Source: Nocardia aurea
GTDB lineage: Bacteria; Actinomycetota; Actinomycetes; Mycobacteriales; Mycobacteriaceae
NCBI RefSeq assembly: GCF_003123685.1
Contig: NZ_QCYJ01000020.1
Location: forward strand, 434,001-498,000
Length of the DNA: 64,000 bases
Reading direction: 5' to 3'
Shown one piece after another: positions 1 through 9,770 of this stretch. The notes beneath the pieces are model-generated. The model saw only the letters and a program-made list of their open reading frames with translations. It did not search any database and was not told the DNA's origin. Numbering within the stretch: position 1 is the stretch's first letter; each line of letters opens with the position of its first letter. Position numbers and translations under genes: made by a program.

Positions 1-1
1 T

Positions 2-94
2 GGGGAACGGAGCGAGGTGGTCGACGGTGGCGAATCGGACTCCGGATCGTGCGCCCCTCGCGAATGTTCCGCGCGACGCAGTGATACCGCATGA
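2..94 (+). CDS. possible C-terminal end of an AzlC-like permease (partial)
   Basis: This reading frame is open from the window edge and stops in a TGA that overlaps the ATG of the AzlD-like gene (ATGA junction), as expected for a translationally coupled azlC-azlD pair. The visible tail of about 30 residues is hydrophilic and has no diagnostic motif. The call therefore rests only on the overlap and on the usual azlC-azlD order. A second frame, stopping at 84, is equally open, so the frame itself is uncertain. Confidence 0.3.
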   Translation, partial: GERSEVVDGGESDSGSCAPRECSARRSDTA

Positions 95-402
95 TGCCGA
101 CCGCGGGGATCATCGCGCTCGCCGTCGGCACCTTCGCATTCCGCTGGGCCGGGCCCGCGTTGCGCAGCCGCATCCGGTTTCCCGAACGTGCCGAGCGACT
201 ACTGGAGATCGGGGCGGTGGTCCTGCTCGCGGCGTTGGTCGCGGTCACCACCCTGCCCTTCGGCACCGCGCAACCGGGAGTGGCGCTACCCGCCGGGGTG
301 GTCGTCGGCGGTGTTCTCGCATGGCGGAGAGCGCCGCTGCTCGTGGTGATCGTGGCGGCGGCGGGGTGTACGGCGGCGCTACGACTGTCCGGAGTCGCTT
401 GA
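91..402 (+). CDS. azlD: AzlD-like branched-chain amino acid transport subunit
   Basis: A 103-residue, highly hydrophobic protein with about three to four membrane segments. The N-terminal stretch GIIALAVGTFAFRWAGPALR resembles the conserved start of AzlD proteins, which are typically about 100-110 residues. AzlD works with the larger AzlC as a two-part exporter of branched-chain amino acids in the cytoplasmic membrane. Two in-frame ATGs lie at 91 and 94; the first forms an ATGA overlap with a frame open from upstream. The downstream neighbour converges on it, separated only by a small hairpin. Confidence 0.75.
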   Translation: MMPTAGIIALAVGTFAFRWAGPALRSRIRFPERAERLLEIGAVVLLAALVAVTTLPFGTAQPGVALPAGVVVGGVLAWRRAPLLVVIVAAAGCTAALRLSGVA

Positions 403-424
403 GTCCGGCGAACCACCGACAACT

Positions 425-441
425 CCCCGATCAGCTCGGGG
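425..441. terminator. short hairpin between convergent genes
   Basis: CCCCGA and TCGGGG pair around a 5-base loop. The hairpin lies between the azlD-like stop and the end of the convergent gene, and overlaps that gene's stop codon. It could terminate both transcripts. There is no T-tract, which is usual in this kind of genome. Confidence 0.4.
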
Positions 442-1099
442 TCAGCGGAATGGCTCCGCCGCGACGACGCGCGACCGAGCCGTAGCGCGCGTCGATCCGC
501 AACCACGTGTTGGTGGCCCGGACGCGGACGATCTCGCTGGGCGGGATGCGTCGAGCCTCGGCCCTGTCTCCCGAATGCGGGATGAAATCCATTGCGGTCA
601 GGGCGAAGACGACTCGCATCGGCACTTCGACCGAAACCGGGTCGGCCGACACCGTGAGCACAGTCTGGTCCAGCAGCGAGGCGGGCGGGCCGTGCGAGCT
701 GCCGTGTTCCTTGGCGAGCTGGGCGCCGCGTTCCGCCAATTCGACCAGCGTGCGCGCGGGCACATCGTCGATATGGGCGAATCCGTCGCTCGGCGGCAGC
801 GCACCACGCCAGGCCGAATCCATCGAATAGCCGAGGTCGATCGGACTGCCGGAGCCGAGTCCGGCCAGCACCAGATCGGCGCCGACGGTGACATCGTCGA
901 CCCCCAGTTCGGCCGACACCGTTCGCACGGCCAATGCCTCGAAACCGGTTGTCACCCACGCCGAGACAAACGTGTCGCCGCGCCTGCGCAAGCGCACCAC
1001 CGCCGCGACATCCAGCCGGATCGCCCGGCTCAGGAAGGTGGCCAGATTCTCACGCTCGGCCGGATCACTGACATGCAGCACACGCTGCTGGGACCTCAC
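431..1099 (-). CDS. conserved actinobacterial protein, Rv2474c-like
   Basis: A 222-residue soluble protein with no catalytic motif that I recognise. It follows the 4HBT thioesterase on the same strand about 70 bases downstream. Together with glutamate dehydrogenase, EttA and the SSB-like gene this reproduces the mycobacterial order Rv2474c-Rv2478c, so I identify it by synteny as the Rv2474c counterpart. Its N-terminal half (residues 1-60) contains repeated Leu/Val/Arg strands and a SAWVTTGFEALAVRTV segment; the C-terminus is basic. The start is a GTG at 1099. Function is unknown. Confidence 0.7.
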   Translation of the reverse strand: MRSQQRVLHVSDPAERENLATFLSRAIRLDVAAVVRLRRRGDTFVSAWVTTGFEALAVRTVSAELGVDDVTVGADLVLAGLGSGSPIDLGYSMDSAWRGALPPSDGFAHIDDVPARTLVELAERGAQLAKEHGSSHGPPASLLDQTVLTVSADPVSVEVPMRVVFALTAMDFIPHSGDRAEARRIPPSEIVRVRATNTWLRIDARYGSVARRRGGAIPLTPS

Positions 1100-1168
1100 G
1101 GCATCTCCGCCCGCACGGGCGTCGCCGCCCTCACAACACCACTGTCGTCACGAAACCCTGAGCTCAGC

Positions 1169-1639
1169 TCACCTGTCCATCCACTCGGACAGATAGTCCC
1201 GCTCACCGTCGGTGAGCCTGCGCAACCGCTGGGTCTCGATGTCGAACGCCGCGATCTGGGTCGAGGCGACCACCGCGGGCGGGGAATCGGGGGCCGCGCC
1301 GTTGGCGCGCACTTCGTATCCGACCGTGAAATCGACGGCGCGCAACTGCTCGATCCACATGGCGATATCGAGCGGGGTGTCCTCGTGCCGCAACTGGCCC
1401 CGGTAACGCACCCGCAGGTCGGCCAGCACGCAGCCCGCACGCAGCGATTCGGTGGGACGTCCGTCCTCGAACAGCCACGGAATCCTGGCCTCTTCCAGCA
1501 GGGTCACCATGCGCGCGTGGTTGACGTGCTGGAACACGTCCATATCCGACCACCTGACTTCCACCTTGGCGTGAAAGCGCTTGGGTAGCAGCAGAGCGCT
1601 ACCGTTGGCCTTTCCTTTACCGTTCACCGAACTCGTCAC
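1169..1639 (-). CDS. acyl-CoA thioesterase of the 4HBT hotdog family (Rv2475c-like)
   Basis: A 156-residue single hotdog-domain protein. The stretch VRWSDMDVFQHVNHARM (about residues 28-44) is the classic 4-hydroxybenzoyl-CoA thioesterase signature; its Asp (WSDMD) is the expected catalytic residue. It should hydrolyse an acyl-CoA thioester in the cytoplasm; the substrate cannot be read from sequence. The GTG start at 1639 is preceded by a good GGAGGT ribosome site five bases away. It lies downstream of glutamate dehydrogenase on the same strand. Confidence 0.85.
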   Translation of the reverse strand: MTSSVNGKGKANGSALLLPKRFHAKVEVRWSDMDVFQHVNHARMVTLLEEARIPWLFEDGRPTESLRAGCVLADLRVRYRGQLRHEDTPLDIAMWIEQLRAVDFTVGYEVRANGAAPDSPPAVVASTQIAAFDIETQRLRRLTDGERDYLSEWMDR

Positions 1640-1951
1640 GTGGTACCTCCGATAAGGCGCCGATCTCGCGCCACACCCTTCCGCGACGTTGCGGAACAGG
1701 TATCACGGCGAGATCCTTCGGCACCGAATTCGATCATTTCCGGTCGCGGTGACCTGGGCGTTCGCCCGGGTCCGGACCGATTCGCGGCACCCAGTATCGC
1801 AATCTTCGCCGCCGGTGATCGTCGCGGGGCGAAGGATACGTCGAGTGCGCCATCCGCGCGACATCGCGCTACCCGCAATTCTTGTTGCACCCTAACATCA
1901 TTCGGCGTACTCGGCTGGGTGCGCCGCTCCGACGCACCCGATCGACGAGGT
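1640..1951. other. 312-base gap between thioesterase and glutamate dehydrogenase
   Basis: No credible gene is seen here. It should hold the thioesterase promoter, with the GGAGGT ribosome site at its left edge. Short open frames in it are extensions of frames antisense to the flanking genes. Confidence 0.5.
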
Positions 1952-4900
1952 TCAGCGTTCCGACTGCGCGCCCACACCGCTGACCATGCTGCGCACCTGG
2001 CGCGCCGCGACGGACAGCGTCGCGAGATCGTGCGTTCCGGATTCGAACAATTCCGACAGCGCCGCCCGCGCGCGCCCCAGCCTCGACTGGTTCTTCGACT
2101 CCCAGTAGGCGATCTTCTCGTCGGCCGTCTCCTCCGGATCGCCCGCCGACAGCACATCGAGGGTGAGCGAACGCAGCGAGCCGTACATATCGTCGCGCAG
2201 CGCCAGCCTGGCCAGCGAGTGCCAGCGATCGCCGCGCTCGAGATGACTGACCGCCTCCAGCAGCCAATCGATCTTGAGGTGGTCGTTGAGGGCGTAATAC
2301 AGCGACCCGACCTCGTCCCGGTCACGATCGGTGATATCGGCGATATCGAGCACGTCGAGCAACGGGAACAGGTTCAGCAGCCCGAAGACCTCGGTGGCGA
2401 GATCCGTCGGCGCGCCCTGCGCGATCAACTCGGCGGACTGGCCGGTGAGCGTCGCGACATGATGTCCGCGCAGCCAGCCCGGCACCTTCGGCGCGAGTTC
2501 ACGCACACCACCGCTGTAGCGGTTGATCTCCGCACCGACCGGAATCGGCTGCGGACGGTTGCTCAGCAGCCACCGCGACGCCCGGTCGAGCGTTCGTTTG
2601 GTCTCCAACTCGAGCGCGTCGCGGACCGAGGTCGAGGTATCGGCCGCGCGAATGCGTGACCACATGGCGTGCAGATCGAAGATCTCGATGGCCGCGGCGA
2701 AAGCGCGCACCGCGTCCGTCGCGGTGGCTCCGGTCTCCTCGTTCAGCCGGTGCGCGTAGGTGATGCCGCCGTAGTCGACCATCTCGTTGGCAATCATCGT
2801 GGTGACGATCTCGCGGCGCAGACGATGCTTCTTGATGGCCGCGCCGAATCGTTCCCGCAGCGCGGAGGGAAAGTAGTCCGCCAGCCTGCCCGAGAAATAG
2901 TTGTTGTCGGGCAGATCGGAGTCGAGCAGGTCGGCCTTGAGCGAAAGCTTCACATGGGCCATGAGATTCGACAGCTCTGGGGACGCGAGGCCGACACCCT
3001 CCTCGCGCCTGCGCTTCAACTCCACCGTGGACGGCAGCGCCTCCAATTCGCGGTCGAGCCCGCGGCGTTCCTCCAGGTCCTCGATGAGCCGCTGGTGGAC
3101 ATTGAGCATCCCCGGCGCCTCGAATCGCGAGATCCCCATCAGGAAGTTCTGGGAGACGTTGTCCCGCAGCACCATACGCGCGACCTCGTCGGTCATCGAG
3201 GCGAGCAGCGGGTTGCGCTCGGGTTCGGGCAGCAGGCCCGCGCTGACCACACCGTCGAGCAGCACCTTGATATTGACCTCGTGGTCGGAGCAGTCGACAC
3301 CGGCCGAATTGTCGAGGGCGTCGGTGTTCATCTTGCCGCCCGCGCGGCAGAACTCGATGCGCCCGAGCGCGGTCGCGCCGAGATTGCCGCCCTCGCCGAT
3401 GACCTTGACCCGCAACTGGTTTCCGTTGACGCGGACCGGATCGTTGGACTTGTCGCCGACGTCGCCGTTCGATTCCGTCGACGCCTTGATGTAGGTGCCG
3501 ATGCCGCCGTTCCAGAGCAGACCGACCGGGGCCAGCAGGATCGCGCGCACGAGTTCCGGCGGCGACAGCGAGGTGATGTCGTCGGCGAGACCGAGCGCGA
3601 TACGGGCCTGCTGGCTGATGGGCACGGACTTGACCGTGCGATCCCACACCCCGCCGCCCTGGGAGATCGCCGAGGTGTCGTAGTCGGCCCACGACGACCG
3701 CGGCAGTGCGAACATGCGCGCCCGTTCCGCGTACGAACTCGCGGGGTCCGGGTCCGGGTCGAGGAATATGTGCCGGTGGTCGAAGGCGGCGACCAGGCGG
3801 ATGTGCTCGGAAAGCAACATGCCGTTGCCGAAGACGTCACCGCTCATATCGCCGATGCCGACGACCGTGAAGTCCTGGGTCTGGGTATCGAGATCCATCT
3901 CGGCGAAATGCCGTTTCACGCTCTCCCACGCGCCCTTGGCGGTGATGCCCATCGCCTTGTGGTCGTAACCCGCCGAACCACCGGAGGCGAACGCGTCACC
4001 GAGCCAGAATCCGTAGCGCTGCGCGATGTCGTTGGCCGTGTCGGAGAACGTCGCGGTGCCCTTGTCCGCGGCGACCACCAGGTAGGTGTCGTCGCCATCA
4101 CGACGGACCACCCGCGCGGGCGGCAGCACGGCGCCGGTCACCCGGTCGACATTGTCGGTGATGTCGAGCAGACCCGAGATGAAGGTGCGATAGCACGCCA
4201 CCCCCTCGGCGCCGAGCTCTTGGCGGTCGGCCACGGGATCGCCGGTCGCCTGCGGCGGCTGTTTCACCACGAAGCCGCCCTTGGCGCCGACCGGCACGAT
4301 CACCGCGTTCTTGACCGCCTGCGCCTTGACCAGGCCGAGGATTTCGGTACGGAAATCCTCCAGCCGATCCGACCAGCGCAATCCACCGCGCGCCACCGAA
4401 CCGAATCGCAGGTGCACGCCCTCCACGCGCGGCGAATAGACGAAGATCTCGTACCGGGGCCGAGGTTTGGGCAGTTCGGCGATCTCGCGCGGTTCGACCT
4501 TCACCGAGATGAAGTCGCGCGACACCCCCTCGGCGTCGGTCACGTAGTAGTTGGTGCGCAGCGTGGCCTTGATCAGGCTGAGGATGGCACGCAGGATGCG
4601 GTCGGCATCCAAGCTCACGACCTCGTCGATCCGTTCCCGCAGCCGCACCTCCAGCTCCGCGGCGTGTTCGGCAGCCACGGTGTCGGGATCGAACCGCGCC
4701 GCGAACAGGTCGACGAACAGCCGAGCCGCGTCCGGGTAGGTGAGAAGTACCCGCGCGATATTGGTCTGGCTGTACGGAAAGTCGGCTTGCTGCAGGTATT
4801 TCGCGTAGGTGCGCAGGATGGCGACCGACCGCCACGGCAGCCGCGCCCGCAGCACGAGTTCGTTCAGGCCGTCCGCCTCGGCGCGGCCGTGCCAGACCGC

Positions 4901-6883
4901 TTCGAAAGCGTCGGTGAACCGCTCGCGCAGCCCGCGCACCTCCGCGTCGAGCACGTCGGCGCGGGCCGAGGATTCCAGCAGTTCGGCGTCCAGATCACGG
5001 TCGAGGGAGCTGCGCAGCAGTTCGGGACGCGCCAGCAGACCGAAATCGTAGATCCAGCGCTCGAGAATCCGGCCGCCGGGGGAGGTCTCGAGTTCGATCC
5101 GGTACGGGCGCTCGTCGACGACCTCGACGCCGAGGCTCTGCAATACCGGAAGTACCTGGCTCAAGGAGATCCCGGTGCCGCCGATGTAGAGGCTGAACCG
5201 CCACGACCCCGGCTCCGAATTCGGTCTGCGGTACAGGTTCTGGACGATCGACCCCTCGGTCAGCCGTTCGAGCCGCATGATGTCGCCGAGCGCTCGCGCC
5301 GGCGCGAAATCCTGTTTGTAGCCCTCGGGGAAGGCGTCCGCGTACCGCTTGACGACGGCGGGCGCGAGCACCGGCGCGGTATTCAGCTGGTCGTTGAGGT
5401 GATCGTCCCAGGTGTTGCTCGCCTCGGCCAGCAGGCGCTGGATCCGCAGCCGGTTCGGCTCGGAGGTGTCCGCCGCGGCGGTCTGCTCCGCACGTGGCGC
5501 GCCTTCCGCGTCGGGCAGCCGGACGGTGAAATAGACGCTGGCGAGTTCGCTTTCGCTCACCCGCGCCGAATAGTCGATCGAGTCGCCGCCCAGTTCACGG
5601 ACGAGGATGTCCTGCATCTCCAAGCGCACGTGGGTGGTGTAGCGATCACGCGGCAGATACACCAGGCAGGCCACGAACCGGCCGTAACTGTCGGCGCGCA
5701 TGAACAGTTTCACCTGCCTGCGCAGGCCGACGTTGAGCACCGCGGTGGCGGTGTGGCGCATGGTCTCGGTATCGGAGGAGAACAGTTCCGTGCGCGGGAA
5801 CGACTGGATGACCTCCAGCATCGCCTGCCCGGAGAAGGAGTCCAGGTCGAAGCCGCTGTCCTCGATCACCGAACGCACCCGGCGCTCGATCACCGGGATG
5901 TCGAGAACGTTCTCGTGGACCGCGGTGACGGTGAAGACCCCGATGAAGAGATGGTCGCCGACGACCTTGCCCGATTCGTCGAAATCCGCGACGCCGATGA
6001 AATACGGATACACCGAGCGGTGCACGGTGGCGGGCACCAAACCCTGGGTGAGCATCAGCAGCGGCCGATCGCCGCCGTTGATCGGTACGCGGAAATCGGT
6101 GCCGACGTCGGGCCGCAGCACACCGAGGCAGGTGCCGGGCAGCGCATTGGAGATCATCTGCTCGTGGTCCTCGCCCAGCCGGTGACGGGCGTAACCGAGC
6201 ACGGTGAAATTACCGCTGGCGAGCCAGCGCAACAGATTCGCGGTATCGATCAGATCGTCGGCGGGAAACGGCGCGCGCCCCGACGCGGCGGCCTCGGTCA
6301 GGGTGTCGGCGAGGGTGCTCTGCACCTGCTTCATGGCGTCGGTGTCGCTGTTGACCTGGCGCACGTCGGTGACGACCATCGGCAGCGCCTGCTCGATACG
6401 GTCCAACGTCTCCCTGGTGGTCGACGCGTGCAGTTGCAGGTGCATCCACGATTCGCGCACCCCGGGATCGCCGTTGCCGTCCACCTCGTGCGGCGCCGCG
6501 TGCAGCAGTCGCGCCTCGGCGTCGCGCTCGACCTCGAAGATCGGATGGATGACTTCGCTGACGCTGACGCCCATGCGACTCAGGGACGAGGTGATCGACT
6601 CGACGAGTAGCGCCATATCGTCGGTGACCAACTGGATTGCGGCGCCGAGGCCCGATCCGTCGTCCGGGTGATACACCCGGACCAGTACCCGGCCGGTGGG
6701 CCGGGTGATCGCCAACTCGAGATGCCGTCGGAAGATCTGGGTGATCCCGGTGATCGCACAGTCCACATCGCCCGCGTCGACGTGGCGGAAATACGCCTCC
6801 TCGAGGGTCGCGAGATCTCCGCGCAGTGACTGCGGCAGACCCGCGGACCACGCCGCACTGGACAATTCGGACGAGACCGTCAT
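1952..6883 (-). CDS. gdh: large NAD-specific glutamate dehydrogenase (GDH-180 class)
   Basis: A 1643-residue protein, the length expected for the roughly 180-kDa NAD-dependent glutamate dehydrogenases (M. tuberculosis Rv2476c is about 1620). It converts glutamate and NAD to 2-oxoglutarate, ammonium and NADH. A long N-terminal regulatory region of about 700 residues precedes the catalytic core. Core motifs include RGGLRWSDR near residue 833, the lysine-containing VPVGAKGGF near 866 and the dinucleotide-binding GIGDMSGDVFGNGM near 1007. I start it at ATG 6883, not at 6958: a GAGGAG ribosome site lies 11 bases upstream and the extra 25 residues look non-coding. In mycobacteria this enzyme is inhibited by GarA; that control is not visible here. 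Confidence 0.95.
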   Translation of the reverse strand: MTVSSELSSAAWSAGLPQSLRGDLATLEEAYFRHVDAGDVDCAITGITQIFRRHLELAITRPTGRVLVRVYHPDDGSGLGAAIQLVTDDMALLVESITSSLSRMGVSVSEVIHPIFEVERDAEARLLHAAPHEVDGNGDPGVRESWMHLQLHASTTRETLDRIEQALPMVVTDVRQVNSDTDAMKQVQSTLADTLTEAAASGRAPFPADDLIDTANLLRWLASGNFTVLGYARHRLGEDHEQMISNALPGTCLGVLRPDVGTDFRVPINGGDRPLLMLTQGLVPATVHRSVYPYFIGVADFDESGKVVGDHLFIGVFTVTAVHENVLDIPVIERRVRSVIEDSGFDLDSFSGQAMLEVIQSFPRTELFSSDTETMRHTATAVLNVGLRRQVKLFMRADSYGRFVACLVYLPRDRYTTHVRLEMQDILVRELGGDSIDYSARVSESELASVYFTVRLPDAEGAPRAEQTAAADTSEPNRLRIQRLLAEASNTWDDHLNDQLNTAPVLAPAVVKRYADAFPEGYKQDFAPARALGDIMRLERLTEGSIVQNLYRRPNSEPGSWRFSLYIGGTGISLSQVLPVLQSLGVEVVDERPYRIELETSPGGRILERWIYDFGLLARPELLRSSLDRDLDAELLESSARADVLDAEVRGLRERFTDAFEAVWHGRAEADGLNELVLRARLPWRSVAILRTYAKYLQQADFPYSQTNIARVLLTYPDAARLFVDLFAARFDPDTVAAEHAAELEVRLRERIDEVVSLDADRILRAILSLIKATLRTNYYVTDAEGVSRDFISVKVEPREIAELPKPRPRYEIFVYSPRVEGVHLRFGSVARGGLRWSDRLEDFRTEILGLVKAQAVKNAVIVPVGAKGGFVVKQPPQATGDPVADRQELGAEGVACYRTFISGLLDITDNVDRVTGAVLPPARVVRRDGDDTYLVVAADKGTATFSDTANDIAQRYGFWLGDAFASGGSAGYDHKAMGITAKGAWESVKRHFAEMDLDTQTQDFTVVGIGDMSGDVFGNGMLLSEHIRLVAAFDHRHIFLDPDPDPASSYAERARMFALPRSSWADYDTSAISQGGGVWDRTVKSVPISQQARIALGLADDITSLSPPELVRAILLAPVGLLWNGGIGTYIKASTESNGDVGDKSNDPVRVNGNQLRVKVIGEGGNLGATALGRIEFCRAGGKMNTDALDNSAGVDCSDHEVNIKVLLDGVVSAGLLPEPERNPLLASMTDEVARMVLRDNVSQNFLMGISRFEAPGMLNVHQRLIEDLEERRGLDRELEALPSTVELKRRREEGVGLASPELSNLMAHVKLSLKADLLDSDLPDNNYFSGRLADYFPSALRERFGAAIKKHRLRREIVTTMIANEMVDYGGITYAHRLNEETGATATDAVRAFAAAIEIFDLHAMWSRIRAADTSTSVRDALELETKRTLDRASRWLLSNRPQPIPVGAEINRYSGGVRELAPKVPGWLRGHHVATLTGQSAELIAQGAPTDLATEVFGLLNLFPLLDVLDIADITDRDRDEVGSLYYALNDHLKIDWLLEAVSHLERGDRWHSLARLALRDDMYGSLRSLTLDVLSAGDPEETADEKIAYWESKNQSRLGRARAALSELFESGTHDLATLSVAARQVRSMVSGVGAQSER

Positions 6884-7280
6884 TTTTTCGCCAACTCCTC
6901 GGATTCGGTTCCGTAACAAAGTGACGCCGGTCCGAGAGTAGCTGCGCACCGGAGACAAGCGGGTGAAATCCCTTTGAATCCCGGGGTGTTCACCACGGTT
7001 GCGATATTCGCCGCGCGATTGCCGAGGTCGTCCACTCGGCTCAGCACTCGATAGGACCCGGCGACCGTCATATCGGCGCGTCGGGCATGGGAACTACCCA
7101 GATCTCGGACAGCACCGGCGCATGCACGTAACCCACACTATCGAGATTCGGCGGGTATGGCCGGGCGTCCGTATTTCCTTCGGCATCGGAGCCGATCGAC
7201 GGCACTTCGCCGCAAATCCTTCGAAAAATGGCCGATCGACGGGGCGATGCGAACAGCACTCGCCCCGTCGGATCCCGATC
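6884..7280. other. 397-base gap upstream of glutamate dehydrogenase
   Basis: No gene is supported. It contains the gdh ribosome site at its left edge and presumably the gdh promoter. I see no strong -35/-10 pair, riboswitch or repeat. Open frames on the opposite strand are shadows. Confidence 0.5.
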
Positions 7281-8957
<1,677 letters not shown>

Positions 8958-9090
8958 ATACACAAGCCTATCGGTCTGGGGAACGGTGGAATCAAGCAGC
9001 GCCACCCACCGCGCCGTGGTCCATTCGGGCCGGGCGCCGGAGGGCCTCCGGATCGGATCGGCCGTGCTCACATGTATGCGTCATGCGAGG

Positions 9091-9612
9091 TCAGGCGTCG
9101 ACCGGCTCCGGTTCGGCGCTCTGGGTAGATGCGGAAGGCACGGTCGCTGCGGTCTCCCCCAGTCCATGGCCGACGCGTGCATCCGGTTCAGCGCTCGATC
9201 CGTGACAAGTATTCCGTATCACGCCCTGGGGGTCGGACCCGGTCCCGCTCTCGGATCGACGGGCGATGCGGGCCGTGCAGCGACTCAGATCCGGGCCGAC
9301 GGCACTCGCCCGCATCTCCAGATCGCGGCGTTCGACACCGTCGCGTGTGCGATATTCGTGTGAGCGCAGCTGTCCGTAGACGACGACCGGATCGCCGCGC
9401 CTGATGGACTCCTCCACCCCGGCCACCAGCCGTCGCCAGCAGCTCACGGTGAGGAACAGGGTTCCGTTGTCCACCCAGGTGCCGGTGGCCTGATCGAAAC
9501 GGCGGGAATTGCTCGCCATCCGGAAGGTCAGCACCTGCTCTCCGGTGTTCAGATCACGTTTGGCCGGGTGTGTGACCACGGTGCCGATCACGGTAGCCAT
9601 CGCTTCGTACAT
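9091..9612 (-). CDS. SSB-like single-strand DNA-binding protein (Rv2478c-like paralogue)
   Basis: A 173-residue protein whose first 110 residues form a typical SSB OB-fold. Landmarks are TVIGTVVTHPAKRDL, a RMASNSRRFD strand, and DPVVVYGQLRSHEYRTRDGVERRDLEMRASAVGPDLSR. The rest is a low-complexity tail that lacks the acidic DDIPF-type tip of replicative SSB. It is therefore an accessory paralogue rather than the housekeeping protein. ATG 9612 has an AAGGGG ribosome site seven bases upstream; an ATG at 9600 is the alternative. It sits just upstream of ettA on the same strand, as in mycobacteria. Confidence 0.85.
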   Translation of the reverse strand: MYEAMATVIGTVVTHPAKRDLNTGEQVLTFRMASNSRRFDQATGTWVDNGTLFLTVSCWRRLVAGVEESIRRGDPVVVYGQLRSHEYRTRDGVERRDLEMRASAVGPDLSRCTARIARRSESGTGSDPQGVIRNTCHGSSAEPDARVGHGLGETAATVPSASTQSAEPEPVDA

Positions 9613-9770
9613 GATTACGCCCCTTCGCATCCGGACCGGGAGCCCTCTTCCCGGTTGTCCTCCCCCGTGTCACGGGGGCACCTTCAGCGTGGTCGAACGC
9701 CCGCCCTCGCGGCGGCGCGATCTCGAGAATGTGGACAACTTTCCGGATTGTGGACAACCGGCGCTTCGCC

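Noticed and set aside
2669-6610. 1313-residue open frame antisense to glutamate dehydrogenase
   Set aside because: It has the Arg/His/Asp-rich composition of a GC-rich shadow frame and lies wholly opposite a gene with clear family motifs.
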